Shown here in pieces: positions 25,101 through 59,605 of a DNA stretch of 64,000 nt. Source of the DNA: Cristatella mucedo (lineage: Eukaryota; Bryozoa; Phylactolaemata; Cristatellidae); NCBI GenBank assembly GCA_009760855.2, contig WPIO01000009.1:2854501-2918500 (forward strand). Direction: 5' to 3'. The notes below the pieces were generated by a model. The model saw nothing but the letters and a program-made list of their open reading frames with translations, did no database searches and was not told where the DNA came from. Numbering within the stretch: position 1 is the stretch's first letter; every line of letters begins with the position of its first letter. The position numbers and the translations under genes are program-made.

Positions 25101-25773
25101 TCCTGCATCACAAGGCTGATGCCCTGCAGACTAGCGGCAGAACTTGACAAATGCAAAACCGCTGCCGACGGCCCACCTGGTTGCATGCTCACAGCATCCC
25201 CTGAGCCGGCACCGGTGCCAACCTCGGCTGGTCCCGAAGCTTCAGTGTAAGTGCTGGTGCTGCTGCCTGCATCTGCTCTCCTGGCAATGCTGCCTGCAGG
25301 CTCTGGCGAGCCAGCTGATAGCGGCTGAGACAGAAACTGACTGTCTGCTGGGCACTCAAAGTGTACGCAATGAAAAACCTACAAAATATAACAAAACGAT
25401 CCTTTTTTAATTGCGCACGGCCGCCACTTCTGTATATGAAAGGCTTCAAACGCTAGCAGCCTCCACAAAAATGGATTGCACGATAGACCAACAAATAATG
25501 GTAGAAACCGATCGTCAGACAGGCATCAGTAGACTAAAGAATAATTCCAGTGAGCCACGAAAAGAGGATTGAGCAGCCGCCTTCGCCAACCCCGCTCCAA
25601 GCACCTCCACGAACCCGGGCATCATACAAGAACTGGCAAGCCGAATTCCTGCTCACCTCGTTTGCCGTGTTACGTGTTCCAATTATTCGCACGAAAGCAA
25701 ACGGTCTAGGTGTGAATGTAATCAGCTGCCAACTCCTAAAATAATTAAAACAGCATTTCTGTGAAGCTTAGTA
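22190..25773. other. No supported gene; contains repeat R-C copy 2 (22835-22980)
   Basis: Repeat R-C recurs at 22835-22980. The rest shows open frames on both strands (for example 22997-23380) without family resemblance or splice-site support. The segment just left of 25774 is the immediate 3' flank of BTBD9. No AATAAA is seen on the minus strand within about 100 bp of the stop codon. Confidence 0.4.
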
Positions 25774-49912
<24,139 letters not shown>

Positions 49913-50730
49913 CTAGGCACAGAAGATGCAGCGGCAGGCTCAATGAAACGATCGTGAGCAGCACGAAGCAGGCGAATGGAAATGCTCAGTAGCAGCAAAA
50001 AACCGCCGACGTTCTCTGTCACTCGGCTTCGGTAACGAAGTCACCCAGCTGAGATGGTAAAATAGCTAGCAGCAACTACCGAACCGATTTGGCTAGCACA
50101 GCTGTAGGCGGCAGGATACAGGCTGCAAACTAACCTTATCAATTCGGAATTAGTATGCCGTCATGCTCCAGAGGCATTTACGAAAGATTGCAGCAGAAGC
50201 AGGCTCTCTCTCCCCCCCCCCGTGGGTCGGTAGACCAGTTTCAGAATGGCTTCAGCTTATATTCAGCCAACCCATCGTCTGGATTAGACAAAGCCATGCT
50301 CAGAGGCTAGAGGCCAAAACCAAGAGCATTAATCAAAGACATACTCGAATGCATGGTATCCAGACTACTGTCGATCAAAACTGGTGAGTTTATGACTCGG
50401 GCCTCTGGTTTCGGAGGCAATGGGTTTAACTCCAGACGACAACATGGCATATGCTTTCCTTCTTCCTTTCAAGCTCAGCGGTATCTCTTGGGGCTGCCAT
50501 AGCGCTTCATAAATCCGGCCGACTGGGTCGCACAAGTACTGTTCATAACAGTCAACAGTCAGCAGAAACCGGCCAATAGTCATGTCCGGCAAATGGGGTG
50601 ACATCGTACAGAAATGGCCTCCTGACGGTATGAACTAGCAGGCAGCAGTAACTGCTGACTCAGCACGTGCCATAGCTCCTTTGCATCTCTCAGAAGAAGA
50701 CCGGCTTATTCATGCAACAAGGCACCGGTT

Positions 50731-51330
50731 TTATAATAATAATAATAATAATATTGCACTTGATAAAGCGCCCTCAGAGAACTTAATCTCTTTCTAGGCG
50801 CTTTACATTTGCTGCAAAGTGATACACAATAGAATAGTAAGTAAAATCATGCTTGAAAAACAAACAAAATGAATAACATGGTTAGGGGTTACATGCACTG
50901 GGTCAGCATGCAAATGTGGTTAGTGGCAGCATGAACAGTGTCAGCACGCATAAGCACATCGAGGACGAATCACAAGGACCCACTAAATGCTGTCCTAAAT
51001 AGGTATGTTTTTAAGTTTCTTTTAAATGTGGTCAGGTCAGGGGATGTTCTGATGCAGGTCGGGAGGGAGTTCCAGGCTGTGGGAGCATACGAGCTAAATG
51101 CACGGTCTCCAAAGGATTTAAGGTTTGTACGAGGTATTTCTAGACTGTTGGATTCCGAACAGCGAGTGGTACGATGCTTTGCCTGATGGGGTAGTATATC
51201 TGAAAGATAGGCTGGAGCCATAGAATGAAGAGACCTAAAAGTGAGCGACAAAACCTTGAAGTCAATCCGTTGCTTGACTGGTAACCAGTGCAGGTCGGCG
51301 AGAAGTGGAGTAATGTGGCAACTGCGACGA
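50731..51330 (-). mobile_element. Young 5'-truncated LINE insertion with target-site duplication
   Basis: Matches 30035-30640 of the longest LINE copy almost base for base; by eye the clear change is one T-to-G in the RT C-terminus (TRF to TRC). It starts with (ATT)n read on the minus strand. The 8 bp CACCGGTT occurs directly before it (50723-50730) and directly after it (51331-51338), the expected target-site duplication. Lies about 0.8 kb upstream of the BTBD9 start codon, same strand as BTBD9. Confidence 0.93.
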
Positions 51331-52477
51331 CACCGGTTATGCAATATTAACTTCACAGGACCACAGCCGGCTGGGCAGGACCACAGCCGGCAAATACTGT
51401 CAGTGCTTATCAGCTGACAGGCAGCTAGCCACTGCAACAATGGCTTGAAAATGCACTCACAAGGGATGCGATGTGAATATCCGTTCAGCAAGGTTACTTG
51501 AATCAATAGAGAGCCAGCCATCTGGGTTGGAAATGCAGCTGGGTGAAGTATCTGGCAATTTCATGCCAATGGCAACTGTCATTGAATGTAATGGCCCAAT
51601 CACAAGACTGCTGTAGGCAATCACTGCCAAAATCTCAGCAGCAGCAGCAGACTGGTAGCTATTGCACTACGATTGCTCTCAGCATGCTCATGGGCTGCAG
51701 CAACATCCATCGAGGATGCTTAGCCGAGAGGGTAAAACAAATATCTTACCCTCACAAACCCCTATATGACTTCTTTTAGCTCATACTACCCAATCTATGG
51801 TTTTGCATTGATCCACAGGCAGATTAAAATTCCTGGCAACTTGCCAGCCTCGTGTTAAAACTCAATCAGGTTCCATACCTGTGAAATACAAGCAAGACAT
51901 AGTTATGTCCAGCACACGTAAGTCAGGAACACCACAAGTTATGTTGCCCAACTATGGGGAATCGATTCAAATGCAGTGTCAGTCCAGCCGAAACCTCTTG
52001 TGAGTAGAGAAAACAAGCACTATGATTTTTGTCTATGACATCGTCATCAGCAAGAGGTACCCTCCCACCGATTCCAGACTTATGGGGCATTATGGTGCTG
52101 CATGACTTCCGGGACCGTATGTATGATTTTGGCTTTACAAAGAAGAAGTCCAAATTAAGTGATTGTCATTTAAGCATGAGAGACCCTTTGTTACATTGAT
52201 TCAACAGTAGGTAGCTGTGACCCATGCAACATGATAACAGTTCCATAATGTCTGAAACATGTGATTGTAACTTACATTCATTGATGACACATCATCCTAT
52301 CGCAATAAGGCAACCATGAACGTAACCATTCCTAAATGCTTGTAGTCTGGGTGTAGCATGAAGCCACCAGAAAATGCATGCCTCCTCTCCAAGCTCTTGT
52401 ATCGCCTGTTACCGCATCAAGAGTTCGATTCTTCCGTCAAATCCCACAAATGATCAAGCCCCACTTGCAATGTCGTA

Positions 52478-52975
52478 ATAATAAGAAATTTGTATGGCAC
52501 CCAATAATGAGAACTTAATTTCTCTCTAGCCACTTCAAAAATGCTGTACAGGAAGCATGTCAACCGATGAGTGATAACGAGCAGAATTTCAGCACACTGC
52601 CACAAAAAAGGATGACATGCAGATGGAGCAAATGCTCTGAGGAACAAGTGGGTTTTTAGCTTCTTTTAATTGTTGTCATGTCAGCAGATTCGTGATGGTC
52701 AGTCAATAGCTAGTTCAATGCTTTGGGAGCACGGTAACTAATAGCACGGTCAGCAAAGGATTGGGAGCTGGATAGAGAAGACGGCGAAACGACCAAAGTC
52801 AGATGAGCGAAAGTCTCCATACAGGACGAGACTCGTGTCAATGCAGACGGAAATCCACCAGAAAGAGCATGCTTGGGTGGCTCACTACCAGACATGACCG
52901 TTAAAACCTTCAGGTTAGATAGCTTGCAGGCCCCCCAGGCACATTTTGAGTGCGCCGCTAGTCGCCAGTACATCT
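52478..52975 (-). mobile_element. Decayed LINE 3' fragment
   Basis: Minus-strand LINE: tail 'taataataag', 'gagaacttaatttctctcta' (hairpin region), then 'tagcttcttttaattgttgt' and 'cacggtcagcaaaggattgg', corresponding to the RT C-terminus. Many changes. Confidence 0.75.
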
Positions 52976-53219
52976 ACAGTGGTCGTCTCATGCCATCAAA
53001 GTAAACGTTTGATTGTAATTAAAACACGAGCCCAGGTAAGGAGGAAGAGCAGTAGGGAAAAGAGGCAGGCAGGTAGGCATCCAAGATGCTTCGAGCAAAG
53101 TGACAGGAAGTGGGCTGCACAATAATTGCCTGCCGAGCAAATAAAAAGCATGAGAAGCTGGGCTCTTCTGATTCCGCAAGGACCCGGCGAGTTTGAGAAG
53201 ACGCAAGCAATGCAGCACG

Positions 53220-53425
53220 AGTACGGTTGAGGTCTGGAGAGCTCGGGACAAGCAGTGAGTGGCCCTATCGGTGCTGCCTTGGGTGCTTCTGAATGCCGAC
53301 CCTGTTCACCTTATCATCAACAGATTGCCACGTTTCTTTCCAGCGCTCGTAAAGTGCCTTGAAAGAGATTTAGTTCTGTTAGAAAGCTATACGAACGCCA
53401 TTATTATCATCATCATTACAGAGCT
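53220..53425 (+). mobile_element. LINE 3'-end fragment
   Basis: 'gtaaagtgccttgaaagaga' followed by 'tttagttctgtta' and 'attattatcatcatcatta'. The 5' boundary is uncertain. Confidence 0.7.
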
Positions 53426-54024
53426 CGCGCTTGCTCGCACACAGGCATCACCCGCTCCTCCCCGGCTCCTCCAGTCGTCGCTAAATTAAAATCCTTTTAA
53501 GTGCTCAGGTCTTTCATGCATAGGCATCGAAAGGCCGGAACTCAAATGATAGCTCCAGTCACCGCCTGCAATGACACAGGATCATTCAAGTCTCAGCCGT
53601 CGATGCAACTATCCCACTTAGCTTTCCCTGCGCCCCGGGGCTCTCTTTTTCGTTCTCGAGAGCTTACCTGTCCATCTCAGTGCCCGATACTGACCAGAGG
53701 CCCGGTACTAACCGGTGGCCCTGTGTGTCTTGCGCACTTTTGCATGCTCGTCTACATGCTCTCGAGGGTGCAATACGATGCCGAAAAGACATTACATTAC
53801 TATCAATGCCAGAGCCAGGGAAGGGGGCAGAGAACATTCTCCCCACCCCACCCCACCCCACAGCTGGGTGCCGCCCGCTTGACAGCCCTCTATTCTGACT
53901 AGCCCCCAATTCGTGCATCACCGATGACAAAACCATGTCCTACTTCCACACGGCGAGCAACCACCGAGTAGGCATCTAATAATCAACTACGATTGGGCTC
54001 TAATTTTTTATTACTGACACACAA

Positions 54025-54168
54025 CAATGCGTAATTTATTTGCATAGCACCCTACGAGAACTTGACACTCTATCCAGGTGCTTTAAACAGGCCGCAGGAC
54101 TCGAGCCCACGACCTTGGTCGCTTAAGGCCAGAATCTTACCCTGGGCCAAACCAGGGCAGGTCATCCA
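54025..54168 (-). repeat. SINE family A copy 3
   Basis: 'ttgcatagcaccctacgag' tail, 'aacttgacactctatccagg' hairpin region, 'actcgagcccacgaccttgg' B-box complement, then head. Same order as 2190-2332. Confidence 0.75.
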
Positions 54169-54169
54169 T

Positions 54170-55105
54170 GTCTTGCCTCCTCCTACACGAATATCTAGTA
54201 GGTCGTGTCTCCCTACATAAAAATCGTGTGGGTCTTGGCCCCTCTTAGCCCCCCCCAGGGGGGCGGCCCCGGATGAAAATCTAGGCTCCGCCTCCTTGAC
54301 TGTTATCGTCATTTTAAGGGCCACTGGTGCAACTTTCCCATGGCCAATGCCTTGGCACACGTTATTCTCAGCAGTGATTTTTCCGTGGCCAATGCATTGA
54401 TGTTTCAAGCAATAAGCAAGACCATCAAGCATACTGCATGCAGTATTTGCAAGTTCGATCAAGCTGCATTAAGCCATAGAGCAGAAGCAGCCCAATAATG
54501 GCAAGGAGGTGGTACTTACTACCTCATCAGTCATCGACTGCAGCAAGATATTAAATGTGATGCAGTTGCTCTATAAAAAGCACAGCTGGTCAAGCCATAA
54601 ATAAGCGTACAGCGACCAGCACTCATAACCAGCAATCAACTATTGGCATACTCATTATGGTTCGTGGTGCAGCAAAGGATGACTCCTGACGTGAGCTGAC
54701 TACACGTCGGCCAGGATTGGCATGCGAAACGCAGACAGAGTGAACACGAGGCTGCTGACGTAAAATTGCAATTTAGAAGGCACGACCACCCGACATGCCA
54801 ACGGCTCCCCCTACCGCATAGGTTGCCCAATAATTATGGCCAACAATTCGGCCGGGAGCACCCTACGTGTTGTCGGGACTCATTCAAAATGCAATATTTA
54901 GCTTGTAGTAGCACCGTCACCGGCAACGAGGTCTGGTAGCTTAAAAGCATCCACGAGCTAGGTAGTGACGGCCAGCCGACAGGAGCGCAGCTACATCAGC
55001 CCAAACGAGAGACTAAACAGGTGACGTATAGTTTCTCGTCTGCCGGAGAAGCGGCGCTAGAGCATCGCCACAACAACTGTTCACATCGCATCTTTGACAG
55101 GCTGA
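54170..55105. other. No gene seen (5' flank of BTBD9)
   Basis: Could contain noncoding 5' exons or a promoter of BTBD9, whose start codon is at 49912, but no specific signal was recognised. Confidence 0.35.
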
Positions 55106-55107
55106 AA

Positions 55108-55156
55108 GAAAATGACAGCTGAGCCGCGCAGACCGCGCGGCTCAGCTGTCATTTTC
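55108..55156. other. Perfect 22-bp inverted repeat with 5-nt loop
   Basis: Arms 55108-55129 and 55135-55156 are exact reverse complements (core gacagctgagccgcgc and its complement) around the spacer agacc. On either strand the RNA would fold into an uninterrupted 22-bp stem. The arms do not match the LINE or SINE hairpins. Confidence 0.9.
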
Positions 55157-55861
55157 GCGCGCACTGCGAGCGAACCAGAGAACTTTCGATGCAGCAAATC
55201 AAAGAGATTAGAAAAACTGCCAAGGCGCGACGGCACTTACTGCAGTTTCAAAGTTAGCAGATCTATCGCAAAGAGGCACAGGACAACATAGACGATGGCT
55301 CCATTACCTTTGCGGCGATCACATTATTGCGCCGACAGTACGCCAAGGTTAAACATATCCATCTTTGAAAAGAAAGCTACTCGCTGTGATGACATTAATA
55401 TCCAGGTATTTTGCGCCGCTTCGGGTAGTCAGAGGTAGAGTGGCGAGATTAAGACGTATTAACAGAATTCAAAACTTATAGTCACAATTAAAAGAAAGAT
55501 TTTCATCAGCAATTTATCAGTGGCAATCGCTGCGGGCAGTTGGACGTACCCGGGAGGTGGGACCGCACCGCTGTATCCTAGGATACCAGGTACACAGCCT
55601 AGCTGCTCTCTCAGTTCTGGACGATCTGCGGCTCGGAAGTGAACCAGTGCGCGATGTGGCCGTAGCTTACGCGACGGCCGCTACACTTATGACAGTGGCC
55701 GTTGCATAAGAGGCGCAATAAATAAAGTGACCACCGACAAGGCTGGGAGAGGCCGATGGATATGCGTGCCGCTATAATTCACAACTAAGAGGGGAGGGGG
55801 TGGCCCGGAGTTTCCTACTTCTGTTTTGACCCTACTTTAACGTGCGAATCGGATCGCACGA

Positions 55862-56917
55862 ATGTGAACGACTTGCTGCATGTATTGATGACATCCGCAC
55901 ATGGATGGCAGCAAATTTTCTAAAACTAAATGATGATAAAACTAACTTACTAGTTATGGGCAAACCCAGTGTGATTCAGAAATTGGAAAGGCTGACGCTC
56001 AAAATTGGCTCTGCCAGCATATCTCCCGTTGAATCAGCTCAAAATCTAGGTGTCATGTTCCAAAGTGACCTCTCGTTAGACGACCATATCAGATCCACAG
56101 TCAAGTCTGCCTACTTTCAGCTACATAACGTTGCTAAAATTCGGGCTTGTTTAGATAAGGATACCATGTCTAAGTTGGTTCATGCATTCGTGACATCCCG
56201 TCTTGACTTTTGTAACTTACTGCATGCTGGCCTACCGGCAGGTGAAATCAGGCGATTACAGCTGGTGTAGAACTCCACAGCTAGGCTTGGCTGTCGCGAG
56301 CGTCGCAGTTGCCACATAACACCACATCTCGCCGACCTGCACTGGCTCCCAGTCAAGCATAGCAACGGGAGTAACGGATAAGCAACGGATTGACTTCAAG
56401 GTTTTGTCGCTCACTTTTAGGTCCCTTCATTCTTTGGCTCCAGCCAATCTCTCAGACCTACTCCCCTACCCGGCCAAGCATTGTACCACCTGCTTTTCGG
56501 ATTCCAATAGTTTACCAATACCTCGTACAAACCTCAAATCCTATGGAGACCGTACATTTAGTTCGTATGCTCCCAAAGCCTGGAACTCCCTCCGGACTTG
56601 TGTCAGAACATCCCCTGACTTGATCACATTTAAAAAGAACTTAAAACACACCTATTTAGTACACCATTTAGTGGGTCCCTGTGATTCGTCCTTCATGTGC
56701 TAATGTATGCTGACACTGTGCATGCTGCCACTAACCACACTGGCATGCTTACCCTGTGCATGTCACCCCTAACCACGTTATTCATGTTGTTTATCAAGCA
56801 TGATATTACTCACCATTCAATCGCGTTTCCCTTTGCAGTAAATGTAAAGCGCCTAGAAAGAGATTGAGTTCTCTGAGGGCGCTTTATCAAGTGTATTATT
56901 ATTATTATTATTATTAT
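55862..56917 (+). mobile_element. LINE copy, 5'-truncated, adjoining the AT-rich island
   Basis: Starts in the RT at 'CIDDIRTWMAANFLKLNDD' and runs intact to about 56268 (stop TAG in place of the usual glutamine). It continues in other frames (HCTTCFSDSNSLPIPRTNLK) to the 3' UTR hairpin and (ATT)n at 56892-56917. Close to the longest copy but clearly older than the 50731 insertion. Confidence 0.9.
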
Positions 56918-57378
56918 CCCTGTTGATTTGAATTAAAACCAAAAGTATCCCCGATTGATTGTGTAACACCTGATGTATTACTTCCAAGTAGAGCAACATA
57001 ATCAGCAACTACTTGCATTATTATTTTATCGTCAGTATCAACACTAAATTTTATTCCGCTACTATTTTTATTAGAAGCAACGTAAAGATAAAATGATTCT
57101 TTAAATACATAGTTAGTAGCGTTTACAGTTGTATTACTGTCGTAATAACCTGATGCAATTGTTATATATTGTGACTCTGGTGCAGTAAGATTTTTTTTAT
57201 ACAAAGGACGATCATTAGATCCAGTAACAACATTACAAATAACAATAACTCTGTTTGTGTAAATAAATTCGACTCTTCGTAAACCCACTTTATTATAAAC
57301 CGAATTCGATCCAAGTAGGATAGGTGGAACTAATGTCTTTACTTCTGAGCTAGTTGTTTCTGTTAGTCTTATAGACAT
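56914..57378 (-). pseudogene. Island ORF 1, 154 residues, unknown, 3' end cut by a LINE tail
   Basis: ATG at 57378, only 7 nt after the stop of the next upstream frame, suggesting compact, virus-like spacing. The protein is Ser/Thr/Asn/Val-rich with beta-strand-like character (SIRLTETTSSEVKTLV; KESFYLYVASN) and no tryptophan or transmembrane segment. The terminal TAA comes from the (ATT)n tail of the adjacent LINE, so the original C-terminus is lost. A small structural protein is plausible from context but not shown. Confidence 0.55.
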
Positions 57379-57385
57379 TGTTATA

Positions 57386-58250
57386 TTATAATTCAACCAT
57401 TTCTACAACAACTGTTATCTGTTGTGAACAAAAGTCTAGACATTTTGAGTTTTTATCTGTAACAGTAATTAATATATCAGAAACTGATTGACCAGAAATA
57501 TTGTGATACTCAATAGTATTTGGCTCGTACGCCATTTGTTCCCAATGATAGAAATTGTAAGCAAAACCTCTGAGGACTTGTATTTTATCACCGTTTATGT
57601 AACTAGATCCACTAGCAACTAAGTTACAATTTACAAGAATTAAGTTTAGATCTGAAACAAAAACTTCATTTTGTGAAATAAAATTTTAACACTTAGAGTA
57701 CAATCTAATTGGTTTGTAATACTAAGATAAGTTGTTGGAAAATTAAGATCTGTTGTATAAGCAGAACCAGTGAAGCCAAGTAAGCTTGATTTACTAGACT
57801 TACTAGCAAGAAACGACCAACCAATAGGCATTTTATTCCAAGAATCTGAAGTAGAAGTATCAATTACTAGTTCAAACTTGTCAGTTGTAGCTCCAGATTG
57901 AATAACAGAATTATTTATAGTATCTGCGATTCAAATGTTTACATCAACAGAGACAGCAGAATAAATTCCAAGCCTAATTGTTATTGCTTGCTCTGAGCCA
58001 CCTGTTACTCAATAGACAAAAGTATTATTGGAAATAGTTATATTCTTAATAGAACTGGTTCCTAAATTTTTTTAAAACATATCTTGAATTTCTTATTTCT
58101 AACCATAATCGGATCATCTATATGAATTCTTATAGGATTAGTAGTTCCAGAAATATTAAACACATACCTTTCTGATGAAGATGTACTGGCTTTTTTAATA
58201 ACTTCAAGATTCTTCAACATCTCTTGAGAAATTTTTACAAATTCAGTCAT
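57386..58250 (-). pseudogene. Island ORF 2, Polinton/adintovirus minor-capsid-like protein, broken
   Basis: Begins with ATG at 58250 (MTEFVKISQEMLKNLEV), continues with RYVFNISGTTNPIRI and ends at TAA 57388-57386. The continuity of similarity crosses at least two single-base frame changes, at A/T homopolymers near 58068-58075 and 57675-57690, and two in-frame TGA codons (near 58014 and 57930). The C-terminal third (NCNLVASGSSYINGDK, then SVSDILITVTDKNSKCLDF) resembles the conserved C-terminus of minor capsid (penton-like) proteins of Polinton/Maverick and adintovirus elements: a 'SYINGxK' turn, then 'ITDxNxxLxDF' before the last strand. This is recognised by pattern only. An unrelated AT-rich mobile element or bacterial/phage DNA is the alternative. 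Confidence 0.4.
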
Positions 58251-58259
58251 TTCTATATA

Positions 58260-58318
58260 CTAATGACGTATACAAAAGTCTATTTATTCTAATGACGTTA
58301 TTAAAAGTCTATTTATTT
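58260..58318 (-). promoter_or_regulatory. Two 29-30-bp tandem repeats upstream of island ORF 2
   Basis: Each unit on the minus strand reads aataaatagacttttnnn then acgtcattag, ending about 10 bp before the ATG at 58250. The position and the repeated ACGTCA core suggest a promoter element, by inference only. Confidence 0.35.
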
Positions 58319-58382
58319 GAGCGATGTATCTCTTTGGAGCATTCCTAGATTTCCCAAGGTAATGCAGCAGAACTAATCGAAT

Positions 58383-58529
58383 TTACCACTCCTGTGTTTC
58401 CTGCAGAAAGCTCTCAAATCCAAGCTCTAGTTTATCAAGTAGTTCAAGACTTTCTTGAAGAACTTTGCCACTTTGTGGATTAAATACCTGTGACATATAA
58501 TCAAAATTGTTGTGTGTTTTTATACTCAT
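58383..58529 (-). CDS. Island ORF 3, 48-residue protein of unknown function
   Basis: Complete small frame from ATG 58529 to TAA 58383. A mostly helical, amphipathic C-terminal half (GKVLQESLELLDKLELGFES). A TATAAAAAG sequence lies 16-24 nt upstream. No family recognised. It fits the run of small co-oriented frames in the island. Confidence 0.4.
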   Translation of the reverse strand: MSIKTHNNFDYMSQVFNPQSGKVLQESLELLDKLELGFESFLQETQEW

Positions 58530-58550
58530 TTTTTATGAGGCTTTTTATAT

Positions 58551-58817
58551 CTAAGTAAATAAGCTTAGAGATAAGATAGGAATATCACTAGAACTTGATG
58601 CTTGAGAGGGATAACCATACCTAATATTAAACAATTCTTCTAATCTAAGAATTAAATAAGAACACCTCTTAATTAGTATTGCATTTAAATCTGCTATTGA
58701 CTCTGGGTGATTATCTCTCCAATGTAAAAGTCTTAAAACGCACCATAAAGCACAACAGTTATCTGGCTTGTGGTTTATATTCACAGTAGATCTCTTCTTT
58801 TCTAATCCAAGTGGCAT
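58551..58817 (-). CDS. Island ORF 4, 88-residue protein of unknown function
   Basis: ATG at 58817. The segment NINHKPDNCCALWCVLRLLH, then DNHPESI, resembles the 'N-x-DN-x-C-x-W-x-V-L-x-x-L-H ... HP' block found in proteins encoded beside DNA polymerase B in Polinton-like and related elements. This is a weak match, but it points to the same source as ORF 2. No catalytic assignment is made. Confidence 0.4.
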   Translation of the reverse strand: MPLGLEKKRSTVNINHKPDNCCALWCVLRLLHWRDNHPESIADLNAILIKRCSYLILRLEELFNIRYGYPSQASSSSDIPILSLSLFT

Positions 58818-58896
58818 TGGTAACTAACTTCCTCCAAAACTATGTCTAAAATAAGTAAACTTTGCATACAAAGCATTTAGGCCTATTAAACTCCAA

Positions 58897-58972
58897 CTTG
58901 AGCGCCTAGAAAGAGATTAAGTTCTCTGAGGGCGCTTTATCAAGTGCAATATTATTATTATTATTATTATTC
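58897..58972 (+). mobile_element. 75-bp LINE stub inside the island
   Basis: Only the last hairpin ('gcgcctagaaagagattaag', 'ctctgagggcgctttatcaa') and (ATT)n of the LINE, identical by eye to the 3' end of the longest copy. An extreme 5' truncation. Confidence 0.9.
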
Positions 58973-58977
58973 CTCAA

Positions 58978-59112
58978 CTATTTTTTGAAAGAAGCAAATT
59001 GCATTCTAATTATTTTATCAACATAAACAATTCTATTTATTTTACTTACTCCAGCAAATGGTTGATAATTATAAGAACCGTCCTCACTAGCTTGAATAGG
59101 GGAAACAACCAT
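58978..59112 (-). CDS. Island ORF 5, 44-residue protein of unknown function
   Basis: ATG at 59112 to TAG 58978, sequence starting MVVSPIQASEDGSYNYQPF. No recognised domain. Its stop lies 5 bp from the LINE stub, so the original frame may have been longer. Confidence 0.35.
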   Translation of the reverse strand: MVVSPIQASEDGSYNYQPFAGVSKINRIVYVDKIIRMQFASFKK

Positions 59113-59152
59113 TTTAATATAAAATCATTTTTAGTTTTAAGCAATTCCTTAA

Positions 59153-59605
59153 TTCATTAATCTTCTAGCCTTTCTTTCAAAATAGCATCCATTATTTTTG
59201 ATCTCTTTCTTATTAATGAAAATTTCTGCTGTTGTATTAGGAATTGATCACAAATTAGATGTCATAGTATCTAAACTAGACTTTGAAAAGGATATTTTGG
59301 AAGAAGACCCGTATCTTTAATCTTTGCTTGTTCTATCTGATAATCTATCAAAGTTGACTTAATTTTATCTAACCCTACATACTCATAATCTCTGAACTTC
59401 CCATAAGAAGAAACACGGCCCAAAAACCAACCTGTCTCTTCTAACTTCATTAATCTTCTAGCCTTTCTTTCAAAATAGTAGCTATTATTTTTTATCTCTT
59501 TCTTATTAATGAAAATTTCTGCTGTTGTATTAGGAACTGATCGCAAATTAGCTGTCATAGTATCTAAACAAGACTTTGAAAAGGATATTTTGGAAGAAGA
59601 CCCGT
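59153..59605. repeat. Tandem duplication, 293-bp period, inside the island
   Basis: 59153-59312 recurs at 59446-59605 with about ten differences. Both copies start 'ttcattaatcttctagcc' and end 'tttggaagaagacccgt'. Only one unit of the 133-bp spacer is present. Confidence 0.9.
59271..59558 (-). CDS. Island ORF 6, 95 residues, unknown
   Basis: Starts with ATG at 59558: NTTAEIFINKKEIKNNSYYF, then RRLMKLEETGWFLGR and GLDKIKSTLIDYQ. The first half and the last 13 residues (TGLLPKYPFQSLV) lie in the duplicated blocks, and the same C-terminal peptide also ends the frame at 59749-59564. Charged, no membrane segment. A larger ancestral protein broken by the duplication is likely. Confidence 0.4.
   Translation of the reverse strand: MTANLRSVPNTTAEIFINKKEIKNNSYYFERKARRLMKLEETGWFLGRVSSYGKFRDYEYVGLDKIKSTLIDYQIEQAKIKDTGLLPKYPFQSLV

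Noticed and set aside
50938-51186. Plus-strand 82-codon frame identical in type to the one at 30182-30430
   Set aside because: It is the antisense shadow of the LINE RT C-terminus; its recurrence simply reflects the repeated LINE.
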